Source of the DNA: FEN-1219 sp963713355
Lineage (GTDB): Bacteria; Pseudomonadota; Gammaproteobacteria; Steroidobacterales; Rariloculaceae
Assembly: GCA_963713355.1 (NCBI GenBank)
Contig: CAVQLK010000010.1
Span: forward strand, 124,001-188,000
Direction of reading: 5' to 3'
Length of the DNA: 64,000 nucleotides
Shown here piece by piece: positions 25,289 to 34,148 of the stretch. A model generated the notes under the pieces. That model saw only the letters and a list, made by a program, of their open reading frames with translations, did not search any database and was not told the origin of the DNA. Each line of letters opens with the position of its first letter. Position 1 is the first letter of the stretch. Both the position numbers and the translations under genes were made by a program.

Positions 25289-27646
25289 TCAAGCGGACGA
25301 AGACTCCGGCCCGTAGCCGCCGCCGCCCGGCGTCTCGATGACGAACCGGTCGCCGGCCGCGAGCTCGACGGACGCCGTCGCGCCGAGATCTGCGACGCTC
25401 CCATTGCGGCGCAGCACGTAGTTGCGTCCGCACGCGCCCGGCGAGCCGCCTGCAAGCCCGTGCGGCGCTACGCGCCGCCGGTTCGACAGGATCGCCGCCT
25501 GCATCGGCTCCAGAAACTCGATCTCGCGGACGACGCCGTCGCCGCCGCGCCAACGCCCCGCACCGCCGGTGCCGCGGCGAATCGCGAACCTGACGATGCG
25601 CACCGGATAGCGCTGCTCGAGCACCTCCGGGTCCGTCAGGCGCGAGTTCGTCATGTGCGTGTGCACGGCGCTCGCGCCGTCGAAGCCCGAACCTGCGCCC
25701 GCGCCGCCGCACAGCGTCTCGTAGTACTGGTGGCGCGCGTTGCCGAACGTGAAGTTGTTCATGGTGCCTTGCGAGCTTGCACACGCGCCGAGCGCGGCGA
25801 GCAGCGCGTCCGTGATGCACTGCGACGTCTCGACGTTGCCGGCGACGACAGCCGCCGGATAGCGCGGAGCGAGCAGACCGCCCTCGGGCAGCACGAGCGT
25901 CAGCGGCTCGAGGCAGCCGGCGTTCAGCGGGATGCTCTGGCGGACGAGCGTGCGGAACACGTACAACACGGCCGCGCGCACAATCGACGACGGCGCGTTG
26001 AAGTTGCCGGCGCTGGCCGGCGAGGTTCCCGAGAAATCGACCGTCGCGCTGCGGCCGTCGGTGCCGATGGCCACCGTCACGCTGATCCACTCGCCGCCGT
26101 CGAGCTCGACGGCGAAGCTGCCGTCGCACAAGGAGCCGATGGCCGCGCGCACGCACGCCGCGGCATTGTGCTGCACGTGCCGCATGTAGCGCTCGACGGT
26201 ACGGACGCCGAATCGCGCGACGACGCGCTCGAGCTCCGCGACGCCGCGCGCGTTCGCCGCGAGCTGCGCTTTCAAGTCCGCGACGTTCTGATCCGGGTTA
26301 CGCGCGGGGAACGGCCCGCTCGCCAGCAACGCGCGCAGCTCGCCTTCGAGCAGCTCGCCACCTGCGACGATGCGGACGCCGTCGAGCAAAACGCCCTCTT
26401 CGTCGATCGTGCGGCTCGATGGCGGCATCGAGCCCGGCGTGCGGCCGCCGATGTCGGCATGGTGCGCGCGGCTCGCGACGAAGTAACGCAGCTTCGTGCG
26501 GCGCTCGTCGAACACCGGGGTGACGACCGTCAGGTCGGGCAGGTGCGTGCCGCCGTTGTACGGGCTATTCAGCAGGTAGGCATCGCCGGGCGCGAGCTGC
26601 TTCGAGCGCAGGATGCTCTCCACGCTGTCGCCCATCGAGCCCAAGTGCACCGGAATGTGCGGCGCGTTCGCGATCAGCGAGCCGTCGGCCGCGAACAAGG
26701 CGCACGAAAAATCCAGGCGCTCCTTGATGTTGACGGAGTGCGCCGTGTGCTCGAGCACGATGCCCATCTCTTCGGCGACGTGCATGAAGAGGTTGTTGAA
26801 CACCTCGAGCATGATGGGGTCGGCGTCGCGGCCGAGCGCTTCGCGTCGCACGCGCTTACCCGTGCGCGTCAGTAGCAGCGTGCCGGTCGCGTGGACCTCG
26901 GCGCGCCAGCCGGGCTCGACGATCGTCGTGGCGTTGGTCTCGACGATCAGCGCCGGTCCCTTGAAGCGCGCGCCGGCTGAAAGCCGTGTGCGGTCGTAGA
27001 CGGGCACGTCGCGCCAACCGTCGCCGCACCAAACGTGGCGGCGTGCGATCGGCTTCACGCGCCCGGTGCGCGCCGCGGGCTGCGCGACGGCCGCGGCGTC
27101 GTCGAGGCCCGGGACCACCGCCTCGAGCTCGAGCGATTCGACGACGAGCGCGGCGCTCGCTTCGACGCGAAAGCCGAAATGCCGCTCGTGCAGCGCCCCG
27201 AACGCTCGTGCGACGTCCACGGGCCCGTCGCCATCGCGCCACGCGACGGGCAGCGCCGTGTCGGCGCCGGCGACCTTGACGAGCGCGCGCCGCTCGAGCT
27301 GCACGCGCTCCACGTCGGCGCGTTGGTCGCGCAGCGCTGCGGTAGCTGCCGCCGCGAGCGGCTCGAAGCGCGCGGCCAGCGCTGCCGCGAGCTCGTCGTC
27401 GAGCTTCGCTTCAACGCTGGTCTGGCGTAGCACGCGCACGTCCGCGATACCGATCCCGTAGGCCGACAGCACGCCGGCGAGCGGATGGATGATCACGCGC
27501 TCGATGCCAAGCGCTTCTGCGACCTGGGCCGCATGTTGCCCACCGGCGCCGCCGAAGCAGCACAGCGCGAAGCGCGTGACGTCGTGGCCTCGCTGCACGG
27601 AGATCTGCTTGATCGCGTTCGCCATGCGCTCGACGGCGATCCGCAA
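25289..27646 (-). CDS. 5-oxoprolinase (HyuA/HyuB fusion), C-terminal portion after frameshift
   Basis: This frame carries the end of the HyuA half (RIAVERMANAIKQISVQRGHDVTRFALCCFGGAGGQHAAQVAEALG, the conserved hydantoinase A C-terminus) and then the whole HyuB half (from EVFNNLFMHVAEEMGIVLEHTAHSVNIKERLDFSCALF to the end, with DAYLLNSPYNGGTHLPDLTVVTP and SRAHHADIGGRTPGSMPP). 5-Oxoprolinase opens 5-oxo-L-proline to glutamate at the cost of ATP. The frame stays open upstream of the listed Met and encodes ANAIAKLARAVAADTGDTPKLEQLAAGF, continuous with the HyuA homology. It is therefore the continuation of the gene at 27493-28956, not a separate start. Confidence 0.85.
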   Translation of the reverse strand: MRIAVERMANAIKQISVQRGHDVTRFALCCFGGAGGQHAAQVAEALGIERVIIHPLAGVLSAYGIGIADVRVLRQTSVEAKLDDELAAALAARFEPLAAAATAALRDQRADVERVQLERRALVKVAGADTALPVAWRDGDGPVDVARAFGALHERHFGFRVEASAALVVESLELEAVVPGLDDAAAVAQPAARTGRVKPIARRHVWCGDGWRDVPVYDRTRLSAGARFKGPALIVETNATTIVEPGWRAEVHATGTLLLTRTGKRVRREALGRDADPIMLEVFNNLFMHVAEEMGIVLEHTAHSVNIKERLDFSCALFAADGSLIANAPHIPVHLGSMGDSVESILRSKQLAPGDAYLLNSPYNGGTHLPDLTVVTPVFDERRTKLRYFVASRAHHADIGGRTPGSMPPSSRTIDEEGVLLDGVRIVAGGELLEGELRALLASGPFPARNPDQNVADLKAQLAANARGVAELERVVARFGVRTVERYMRHVQHNAAACVRAAIGSLCDGSFAVELDGGEWISVTVAIGTDGRSATVDFSGTSPASAGNFNAPSSIVRAAVLYVFRTLVRQSIPLNAGCLEPLTLVLPEGGLLAPRYPAAVVAGNVETSQCITDALLAALGACASSQGTMNNFTFGNARHQYYETLCGGAGAGSGFDGASAVHTHMTNSRLTDPEVLEQRYPVRIVRFAIRRGTGGAGRWRGGDGVVREIEFLEPMQAAILSNRRRVAPHGLAGGSPGACGRNYVLRRNGSVADLGATASVELAAGDRFVIETPGGGGYGPESSSA

Positions 27647-28956
27647 GAAGCCTGCCGCGAGCTGCTCGAGCTTCGGCGTATCGCCCGTGTCGGCCGCGAC
27701 GGCGCGCGCGAGCTTGGCGATTGCGTTTGCGTTGCCTCCGCATCGAGCGGCTCGTCGGCATCGGCGCCGAACACGCGCGGGAAGAACTCGGGCTGAATGC
27801 GGCCGAGCAGCAGGTTCGCATCGGTTACCGTCGGCGGCCCGCCATGCCGGTAACAGGCGGGACCCGGGAGGGCGCCCGCCGATTCCGGCCCGACCTGCAG
27901 CCGGCCTTGTTTGAACGACAGGATCGACCCGCCGCCGGCGGCGACCGTCTGGATCCGCAGCATCGGCGCGCTGACGCGGACCTGCGCGATCACGGCGTCG
28001 GTCGTACGTTCGAGCTCGCCGGCGTATAGCGCGACGTCCGTCGACGTGCCGCCCATGTCGAAGCCGATGACCTCGCCGCAGCCGACGGCGCGCGCTGCGC
28101 GCACCATGCCGACGACGCCGCCTGCGGGTCCCGACAGCAGGCTGTCCTTGCCGCGAAACTGCTCGGCAGCCGTGAGGCCGCCGTGGCTTTGCATGAAGTA
28201 GAGCCGCGCGCCGCCTCGTGCGTCGCCGCCATCGATGGCGGCGTGCGGAAATTGCAGGAGCGAATTCCTGCCGAGCCCGCGCCGCACGCTCGCGACGTAG
28301 CGGTCGAGCACGGGCGATAGATAGGCATCGGCAAGCGTCGTGTCGCCGCGCACGACGAGCTTCGGCAGCGGCAGCACGCGATGCGAGACGGAAACCTGCC
28401 GAAAGCCGGCCGAGCGCGCGAGCTCGGCGGCCATGAGCTCGTGCTGCGGGAAGCGATAGCCGTGCAGCAGCACGACTGCGACGCTGTCGAGGCCCGTGGC
28501 GCGCGCGGCCTCGAGATCGCGCGTAAGCTTCGCCGTGTCGAGCGCCTCGAGCACGCGGCCGTGCGCGTCGATGCGCTCGGCGGCTCCGACGACGCGCGCG
28601 TACAGCATCTCGGGCAGCCGTATGTCGAGCGCGAAGATGTCCGGACGCTGCTGGCCGCCGATCCGAATGGCATCCTCGAATCCCGCCGTGATGACGAGCA
28701 GCGTCGGCTCGCCGCGCCGCTCGAGCAGTGCGTTCGTCGCGACCGTCGTGCCCATCTTCACGGCAGAGACGTTGCGCTCGCCGGCCGGCCCGGCGGCGAG
28801 CAGCCGCTCGATGGCCGCGACCGCGGCGTCGTCGTAACGGCCGGGATCGACGGACAAAAGCTTCAACGTCTCGAGCTTCCCGGACGGCGTGCGTGCGACG
28901 ACGTCCGTGAACGTGCCGCCGCGGTCGATCCAGAATTCCCAGCCGCGGCCCGTCAT
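27493..28956 (-). CDS. 5-oxoprolinase (HyuA/HyuB fusion), N-terminal portion before frameshift
   Basis: The HyuA N-terminal half. WEFWIDRGGTFTDVVARTPSG (nucleotide-binding opening), KMGTTVATNALLERRG, FMQSHGGLTAAEQFRGKDSLLSGPAGGVVG and VIGFDMGGTSTDVALY are all intact. Homology runs to about FGADADEPLDAEAT, after which the frame becomes Ser/Arg-rich nonsense until its stop at 27493. Restoring one base between 27729 and 27730 (ACGCAAACG read as ACGGCAAACG) joins it to the C-terminal portion as EATANAIAKLARAV. It gives one protein of 1222 residues, the normal length for 5-oxoprolinase. The start at 28956 precedes the conserved WIDRGGTFTD block. The gene may be a pseudogene, or the base may be a sequencing error. 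Confidence 0.85.
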   Translation of the reverse strand: MTGRGWEFWIDRGGTFTDVVARTPSGKLETLKLLSVDPGRYDDAAVAAIERLLAAGPAGERNVSAVKMGTTVATNALLERRGEPTLLVITAGFEDAIRIGGQQRPDIFALDIRLPEMLYARVVGAAERIDAHGRVLEALDTAKLTRDLEAARATGLDSVAVVLLHGYRFPQHELMAAELARSAGFRQVSVSHRVLPLPKLVVRGDTTLADAYLSPVLDRYVASVRRGLGRNSLLQFPHAAIDGGDARGGARLYFMQSHGGLTAAEQFRGKDSLLSGPAGGVVGMVRAARAVGCGEVIGFDMGGTSTDVALYAGELERTTDAVIAQVRVSAPMLRIQTVAAGGGSILSFKQGRLQVGPESAGALPGPACYRHGGPPTVTDANLLLGRIQPEFFPRVFGADADEPLDAEATQTQSPSSRAPSRPTRAIRRSSSSSRQASCGSPSSAWRTRSSRSPCSEATTSRASRCAASAAPVGNMRPRSQKRLASSA

Positions 28957-29131
28957 GCGGTCGTGCGCTTCATGAGGCGCGAGATTACAGAACGCGCGCA
29001 TTCGACGTAATCGGGACGGGTCGCGAGCGTCGTCACGGTTGGATTACCGGTCTGTGGCGGCGATCACAGCCTAATCCGTCCGTGCGCCGTAGAGTCGCGA
29101 TGCGTGCGTCACACTTATGGAGAGCGCTGCA

Positions 29132-29581
29132 GTGAAGGGAAAGAATGAGGGCGGTTTCACGCTGATCGAGCTCGTCGTCGTCGTCACGATTCTCGCCATT
29201 CTCGCCGCGTTCGCCGTGCCTCGGTTTGCATCGCTCGAAGGCCAGGCGCGTCTCGCTTCGACGCAGGCGCTCGCGGGCAGCGTCCGCTCGGGCGCGTCGC
29301 TCGCGCACGCACTGTGGCTCTCTCAAGGCGATCCGGCCAGCGCGAGCGTCACGATGGAGGGGCAGCCGATCAGGATGACGTTTGGTTATCCGGACGCCGT
29401 CACGATCGAGAGCACGCTCGTCGAATACACGGGCTTCAAGCTGACGACGCCCGGCGGAACGGCCGTGTTCACGAAGGAATCGCCGACCGGCACGCCGGTC
29501 GCGAACTGCTTCGTGACGTACAAGCCGCCGTCGGCCGCGAACGAGGCCCCGCACGTCGTCGCCACGACGGGCGGCTGCTAG
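29132..29581 (+). CDS. Type IV pilin-like / type II pseudopilin prepilin
   Basis: A 149-residue prepilin. The start is taken as GTG 29132 because GGAGAG at 29119-29124 stands seven bases before it; an ATG at 29117 has no ribosome site. The leader is short and basic (KGKNEGG), followed by the prepilin peptidase site G/FTLIELVVVVTILAILAAFAVPRF with Glu at +5, the universal N-terminal assembly helix. The globular part (residues 50-149) resembles MSHA-type pilins and has one Cys near the end of each side of a possible disulfide loop (NCFV and GGC at the C-terminus). No pilus machinery gene is adjacent, so it relies on components encoded elsewhere. Confidence 0.88.
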   Translation: MKGKNEGGFTLIELVVVVTILAILAAFAVPRFASLEGQARLASTQALAGSVRSGASLAHALWLSQGDPASASVTMEGQPIRMTFGYPDAVTIESTLVEYTGFKLTTPGGTAVFTKESPTGTPVANCFVTYKPPSAANEAPHVVATTGGC

Positions 29582-29594
29582 GGGCCCGCGCTCG

Positions 29595-31112
29595 TCAAGT
29601 CCGCTGCTCCGCGACCTTCGCGCCGGTTCTGATCGGCGCGGACTGCGTTTCATCGAAGCGGCGCTCCCGCCGCTGGAACACGCGCCCGAGATAGATCGCA
29701 GACGCGACCCAAACGGCCGCGAACCCTGATCCGATCAACGACATCGCGGCAAACCCGAGCCCGACGCCTTCGCTCAAGAACGCGAAGATGCCGCCCCACC
29801 ACGCATCGCCGCCGCGATAAACGACGACGTCGACGACGGGTTTCGTCTTGAAGCGCGTCTCGCGATCGACGCCCGTGAACAGCATTTCGCGAGCAGGCCT
29901 CGTGATGCCGTATTCGCCCCCTCGCCGCGCGATATCGACAGCGAGCAACACGGACAGAATCGGCGCCAGCGCGAGAATCAAAAATCCGAGCGCGCAAAAG
30001 GCCGGCAACAGTGCCAACGTAGCGGGCATGCCGAGCCGCTTGACGAGTCGGCCCGTGACGAAGAGCCCGAGGCCGAACGTGAGGATGTTCGCGACGGCGT
30101 CGCGTAGCGCCAAGATCGTCGTGCGCTGTTCGCGTTCCTCGTATATGCGCAGCAACTCCGTGGTTTCGAAGTAGATGAACGCCTGGATCGCGGTGTAGAG
30201 CAGAATGAACACGCCGATTGTCAGGAGGTAGGGGTTCGTAGCGAAGTCATGGAACCCCTGCCACCATTTGCCGCCCATCGTTGCGGCGCCGAGATTGGCG
30301 TGCACGGCCTCGTTGTGCAGGTCGACGACCTTCAAGCGTTGCAGGTGGAAAATCATCGGGATCGCGAGCAGCAGAATGATCGCAGCGACGAGCATCAGGT
30401 TCTGGTTGCCGACGTCCGTGGCGATAACGGCCACGACGAGCGGAGCGGCCGCGGCGCCGGCGCTGACGCCGACACCAATGAACGGGAACAAGCGCTTCGA
30501 TTGCTCGGAGCTGAAGGTGTCGGCCATGAAGCTCCAGAACACCGACAGGTGGAAAAGGCTGAACAGGCTGACCCAGACGTAGAAGCTTTTATCGAGCAGC
30601 ACGGCATCGTTCACGAGACGCGAACCCAGGAAGAACAGCGCGAACGTGACCGCATAGAACGTATAGACGGCGGGAACGAGTAATCGGAACCGGACCTTCG
30701 AGCACGCGAGGCCGTAGATCATCACGAGGCCGAGGCTCAGGAAGAACTGAATCGTCCAAAGCTGGGAAATCTCGGCATCGGACCAGTCGCTCGCCATCGA
30801 GTCGCGGACGGGCCGCAAGAAAAAGTAAGCCGACATCACCGTGAAACCCGTCAAGAACGACATCGTCGCTGCCCGAGTTTCGTTCGCTTCGATGAGCGTC
30901 GCCGAGCGGCGAATCTTCGGCGACCGCAAGATCAGCCCGACGATGCAGGCGCCAACCATCAGACCCCAGAGCGAGGGGTCGCCGAAATCGAAGATTTCGC
31001 CGAGCGTCGCACCTTCGAGCAGGCGCAACGCTTTGTTGACGGCGTAGGCGGCAATTCCGACCCAGCAGCCGAGCTTGATCGGATCGAATGAGGAATTCGT
31101 CGTGGTAGTCAT
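29595..31112 (-). CDS. MFS-type transporter related to Npt1/Npt2 nucleotide exchangers
   Basis: A 505-residue inner-membrane protein with about twelve hydrophobic helices. The segment AYFFLRPVRDSMASDW, and later FWSFMADTFSSEQSKRLFPFIGVGVSAGAAAAPLVV and FYFETTELLRIYEEREQRT-like elements, resemble bacterial proteins annotated as NTP/NDP exchange transporter family members. These have been characterised mainly in intracellular bacteria and plastids. Free-living relatives are of unknown substrate, so nucleotide transport is not claimed. The Met at 31112 is chosen as the start of a Thr-rich cytoplasmic tail. It is divergent from the small lipoprotein gene and convergent with the prepilin. Confidence 0.75.
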   Translation of the reverse strand: MTTTTNSSFDPIKLGCWVGIAAYAVNKALRLLEGATLGEIFDFGDPSLWGLMVGACIVGLILRSPKIRRSATLIEANETRAATMSFLTGFTVMSAYFFLRPVRDSMASDWSDAEISQLWTIQFFLSLGLVMIYGLACSKVRFRLLVPAVYTFYAVTFALFFLGSRLVNDAVLLDKSFYVWVSLFSLFHLSVFWSFMADTFSSEQSKRLFPFIGVGVSAGAAAAPLVVAVIATDVGNQNLMLVAAIILLLAIPMIFHLQRLKVVDLHNEAVHANLGAATMGGKWWQGFHDFATNPYLLTIGVFILLYTAIQAFIYFETTELLRIYEEREQRTTILALRDAVANILTFGLGLFVTGRLVKRLGMPATLALLPAFCALGFLILALAPILSVLLAVDIARRGGEYGITRPAREMLFTGVDRETRFKTKPVVDVVVYRGGDAWWGGIFAFLSEGVGLGFAAMSLIGSGFAAVWVASAIYLGRVFQRRERRFDETQSAPIRTGAKVAEQRT

Positions 31113-31229
31113 CGGCCGAGAATACACCGCGTCTTGCGGCCGCTGGAACCGCGCCAAGGGTGTCTCAAGTCTCGGTTTTTCCTAAGTCGCGGTGCTAGAT
31201 TGAATCGCAGCGCTCGTCGGAGGCTCGCC

Positions 31230-31454
31230 ATGCAACGTAGGTATTTGCTGACGTCGGCGATTGCGGTCGCGCTCGCGGGCTGCGGAATCTCCGAGCCTAG
31301 CGAGCAAGCGAGCGAGCCGCGCGACCCCGCGCCGCGGCGAGAAACGGTGTTCGACCCGATGACGAGCACGATCGGGCGCGCACAGGGTGTGCAGCAGACC
31401 GTCGACGATCAGGCGGCCGAGCAGCGGCGGCGCATTGAAGAGGCGTCGCGCTAG
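31230..31454 (+). CDS. Small lipoprotein, 74 residues, uncharacterised
   Basis: A short exported protein: basic N-terminus MQRRYLLTSAIAVALAGC with lipobox LAGC, then a hydrophilic Glu/Ser/Pro linker and a helical C-terminus (GRAQGVQQTVDDQAAEQRRRIEEASR). The ATG at 31230 follows a CGGAGG ribosome site at 31218-31223. The family is unknown, though the size and C-terminal helix recall small outer-membrane lipoproteins found in many gammaproteobacteria. It converges with glk. Confidence 0.75.
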   Translation: MQRRYLLTSAIAVALAGCGISEPSEQASEPRDPAPRRETVFDPMTSTIGRAQGVQQTVDDQAAEQRRRIEEASR

Positions 31455-31468
31455 GCACGCCCCAAGCG

Positions 31469-32413
31469 TCAGCGGTATCCGAGCAGGTACGTGAGGCCGC
31501 GGAACGCCGGCAGCGCGGCCGTGATGACGTGCGTCGGAATTGCCGCGAGATATCCCCGATAGCGCCCCTTCGCCTCGAAGCGCGCGCGAAACTCCGATTT
31601 GCCGATTTCCTTCACGAGGCGCGGGACGATGCCACCGGCGATATAGACACCGCCGCGGGCGCCCGTGGTGACAGCGAGATCGCTGGCGACGGTGCCGAGC
31701 ATCGCGAAGAACATCGCCAGCGTCTTGCGAGCCAACGGCTCGCTTTGCCTCGCGAGATTCGTGACGTCCTCCGGAGTAACCGTCGGTCGACCGCGGCCGG
31801 CGAGCTCGGCAAGCGCGACGTAGAGGTTCACGAGGCCGGGGCCCGACAACACGCGCTCCGCCGAGCAATGGCCGTCGAATTGGTCGCGCAGTAGCGCAAT
31901 GACGTCCTGCTCTTCGCGCGTGGCGGCCGGCAGCGAGACGTGGCCGCCTTCGCCCGTCATCAGGGCCCAGCTGTCCGCTGCGGGCACCAGCGCCGAGACG
32001 CCGAGCCCGGAGCCTGGGCCGAGCGCCGCCAGCGTCGTCCGCTGCACGCTCTCGCCGCCGCCGATCCGCACGATGTCAGCCGGCGTCAGCAACGGCAACC
32101 CCCACGCGATCGCCGCGAAGTCGTTGACGACCTGCAGCCGCTTCAGGCCGAGCTTCTCTTTGAGCTCGCGCTGCGAGAAGCGCCAGTCGATGTTGATCAT
32201 TTGGACTTCGTCGCCGACGATCGGCGCCGCAATGGCCAACGCCGCGCGCGTCGGGCGGTCGCTGGCGCGGCGGTGGTCGAGGTAGATGCCGAGAACGCCC
32301 GCGACGCCGGTGAAATCTTGGTTCTCGAAGATCTCGGGCGCGAGCTCTTGGCCTTTGTCGTCGAGGAGTGTGCAGCGCGTCGTCGTCGCGCCGATGTCGG
32401 CGATCAGGTCCAC
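31469..32413 (-). CDS. glk: Glucokinase (proteobacterial Glk family)
   Basis: A 314-residue cytoplasmic kinase that phosphorylates glucose to glucose 6-phosphate with ATP. It has the ATP-phosphate motif at the start (LIADIGATTTRCTLL), the sugar-binding block VVNDFAAIAWGLPLL with its catalytic Asp, then AALGPGSGLGVSAL and TGEGGHVSLPA, and the adenosine motif GGVYIAGGIVPRL. Length and block order match the PF02685 Glk group, not the ROK family. It is the last gene of a minus-strand series cysQ, DUF465, glk, with 10 bases to DUF465. Confidence 0.95.
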   Translation of the reverse strand: MDLIADIGATTTRCTLLDDKGQELAPEIFENQDFTGVAGVLGIYLDHRRASDRPTRAALAIAAPIVGDEVQMINIDWRFSQRELKEKLGLKRLQVVNDFAAIAWGLPLLTPADIVRIGGGESVQRTTLAALGPGSGLGVSALVPAADSWALMTGEGGHVSLPAATREEQDVIALLRDQFDGHCSAERVLSGPGLVNLYVALAELAGRGRPTVTPEDVTNLARQSEPLARKTLAMFFAMLGTVASDLAVTTGARGGVYIAGGIVPRLVKEIGKSEFRARFEAKGRYRGYLAAIPTHVITAALPAFRGLTYLLGYR

Positions 32414-32423
32414 GGCGCGCTCG

Positions 32424-32616
32424 TCAGGCGTTCAAGTCCGGGATCCTGGCGCTCTCGAGCTGAGTGATCATGTCCTTCAGTATCAGCTTGCGCTTCTTCA
32501 GCCTCTTCAGCATGAGCTGATCCACGTTCGGATCGGTTACGAGCCGAGCGATGACTTGATCCAAGTCCCGGTGCTCCACGCGCAGTTGCTTCAGCCGCTC
32601 CACGTTCCTGAAGGTC

Positions 32617-32639
<23 letters not shown>
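32424..32639 (-). CDS. DUF465 (YdcH-like) small coiled-coil protein
   Basis: A 71-residue helical protein starting at a GTG inside the last 23 bases of cysQ. The sequence RLKQLRVEHRDLDQVIARLV followed by LMLKRLKKRKLILKDMITQLE is the standard DUF465 two-helix pattern, with a heptad repeat and a basic second helix. Members are small cytosolic proteins of unknown function, widespread in proteobacteria. Overlap with cysQ and a 10-base gap to glk imply one transcript. Confidence 0.88.
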
Positions 32640-33453
<814 letters not shown>

Positions 33454-33476
33454 GAGGCGTCTTGTATCATAGCGAC

Positions 33477-34145
33477 ATGACGCCGGCAGCCACGACCATC
33501 GTCGAATGGGGTGCGATCGATACCGTCTTCGTCGACATGGACGGCACGTTGCTCGATCTCCGCTTCGATACCTTCTTCTGGCGCGAGGTCGTGCCGCAGC
33601 GCTATGCGCTCCTGCACAACATCACCGTGTCTGCCGCGCAAGCGGCGCTCACGCCGCGCTTCGACGCCAAGATCGGCACGCTCGAATGGTATTGCCTCGA
33701 TCACTGGGCGCGCGATCTCGGCATGGACTTGAAGGCGTTGAAGCATGAGCACAGCGACGGCATCCAGTTTCTTCCGGGAGCGCAGGAATTTCTCGCAAGC
33801 ATGCGTGCTCGCGGCAAACGGTTGGTCGTCGTGACGAACGCGCATCGCGATACGTTTGCCGTGAAGGCTGAGCGCACAGGCATCGACCGGCTCGTCGATT
33901 CCGTCGTGTGCTCGCACGATTTCGCGGCGCCGAAGGAGAGCGCTGCGTTCTGGCACGCGCTCGAGGCGCACGAGCCGTTCGATGCAGGACGCACGTTGCT
34001 TATCGAGGATAGCCTCACGGTGCTTGCAGCCGCGCGCGCCTACGGTCTCAAGCATACGATCGCGATCCGCCGCCCCGATTCGCAGTTGCCGCCGCGCGCC
34101 ATCGCAGAGTTCACGGCAATCAATGGCGTCTTCGAGCTCGTCTAG
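33477..34145 (+). CDS. yrfG: HAD-family nucleotidase, YrfG (GMP/IMP nucleotidase) type
   Basis: A 222-residue haloacid-dehalogenase-fold phosphatase. Motif I DMDGTLLDLRFDTFFW gives the nucleophile D20 and D22, motif II is VVVTNAHRDT, and motif III/IV is PKESAAFW with LLIEDSLTVLAAARAYG. The DLRFDNHFW-like region after motif I and the length match E. coli YrfG, reported to be purine 5'-mononucleotide-selective. It starts at the Met that directly precedes the beta-strand to motif I. It converges with rhlB with three bases between stops. Confidence 0.87.
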   Translation: MTPAATTIVEWGAIDTVFVDMDGTLLDLRFDTFFWREVVPQRYALLHNITVSAAQAALTPRFDAKIGTLEWYCLDHWARDLGMDLKALKHEHSDGIQFLPGAQEFLASMRARGKRLVVVTNAHRDTFAVKAERTGIDRLVDSVVCSHDFAAPKESAAFWHALEAHEPFDAGRTLLIEDSLTVLAAARAYGLKHTIAIRRPDSQLPPRAIAEFTAINGVFELV

Positions 34146-34148
34146 CCC

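Noticed and set aside
25075..25316. Short plus-strand frame ending NARIVDFLQADEDSGP between the sheath gene and the 5-oxoprolinase
   Set aside because: No ribosome site, no family match, ambiguous start and overlap with the 5-oxoprolinase end. I see no supported gene in 25075-25288.
25460..26875. 471-codon plus-strand open frame across the HyuB half
   Set aside because: Shadow of the 5-oxoprolinase; no recognisable domains.
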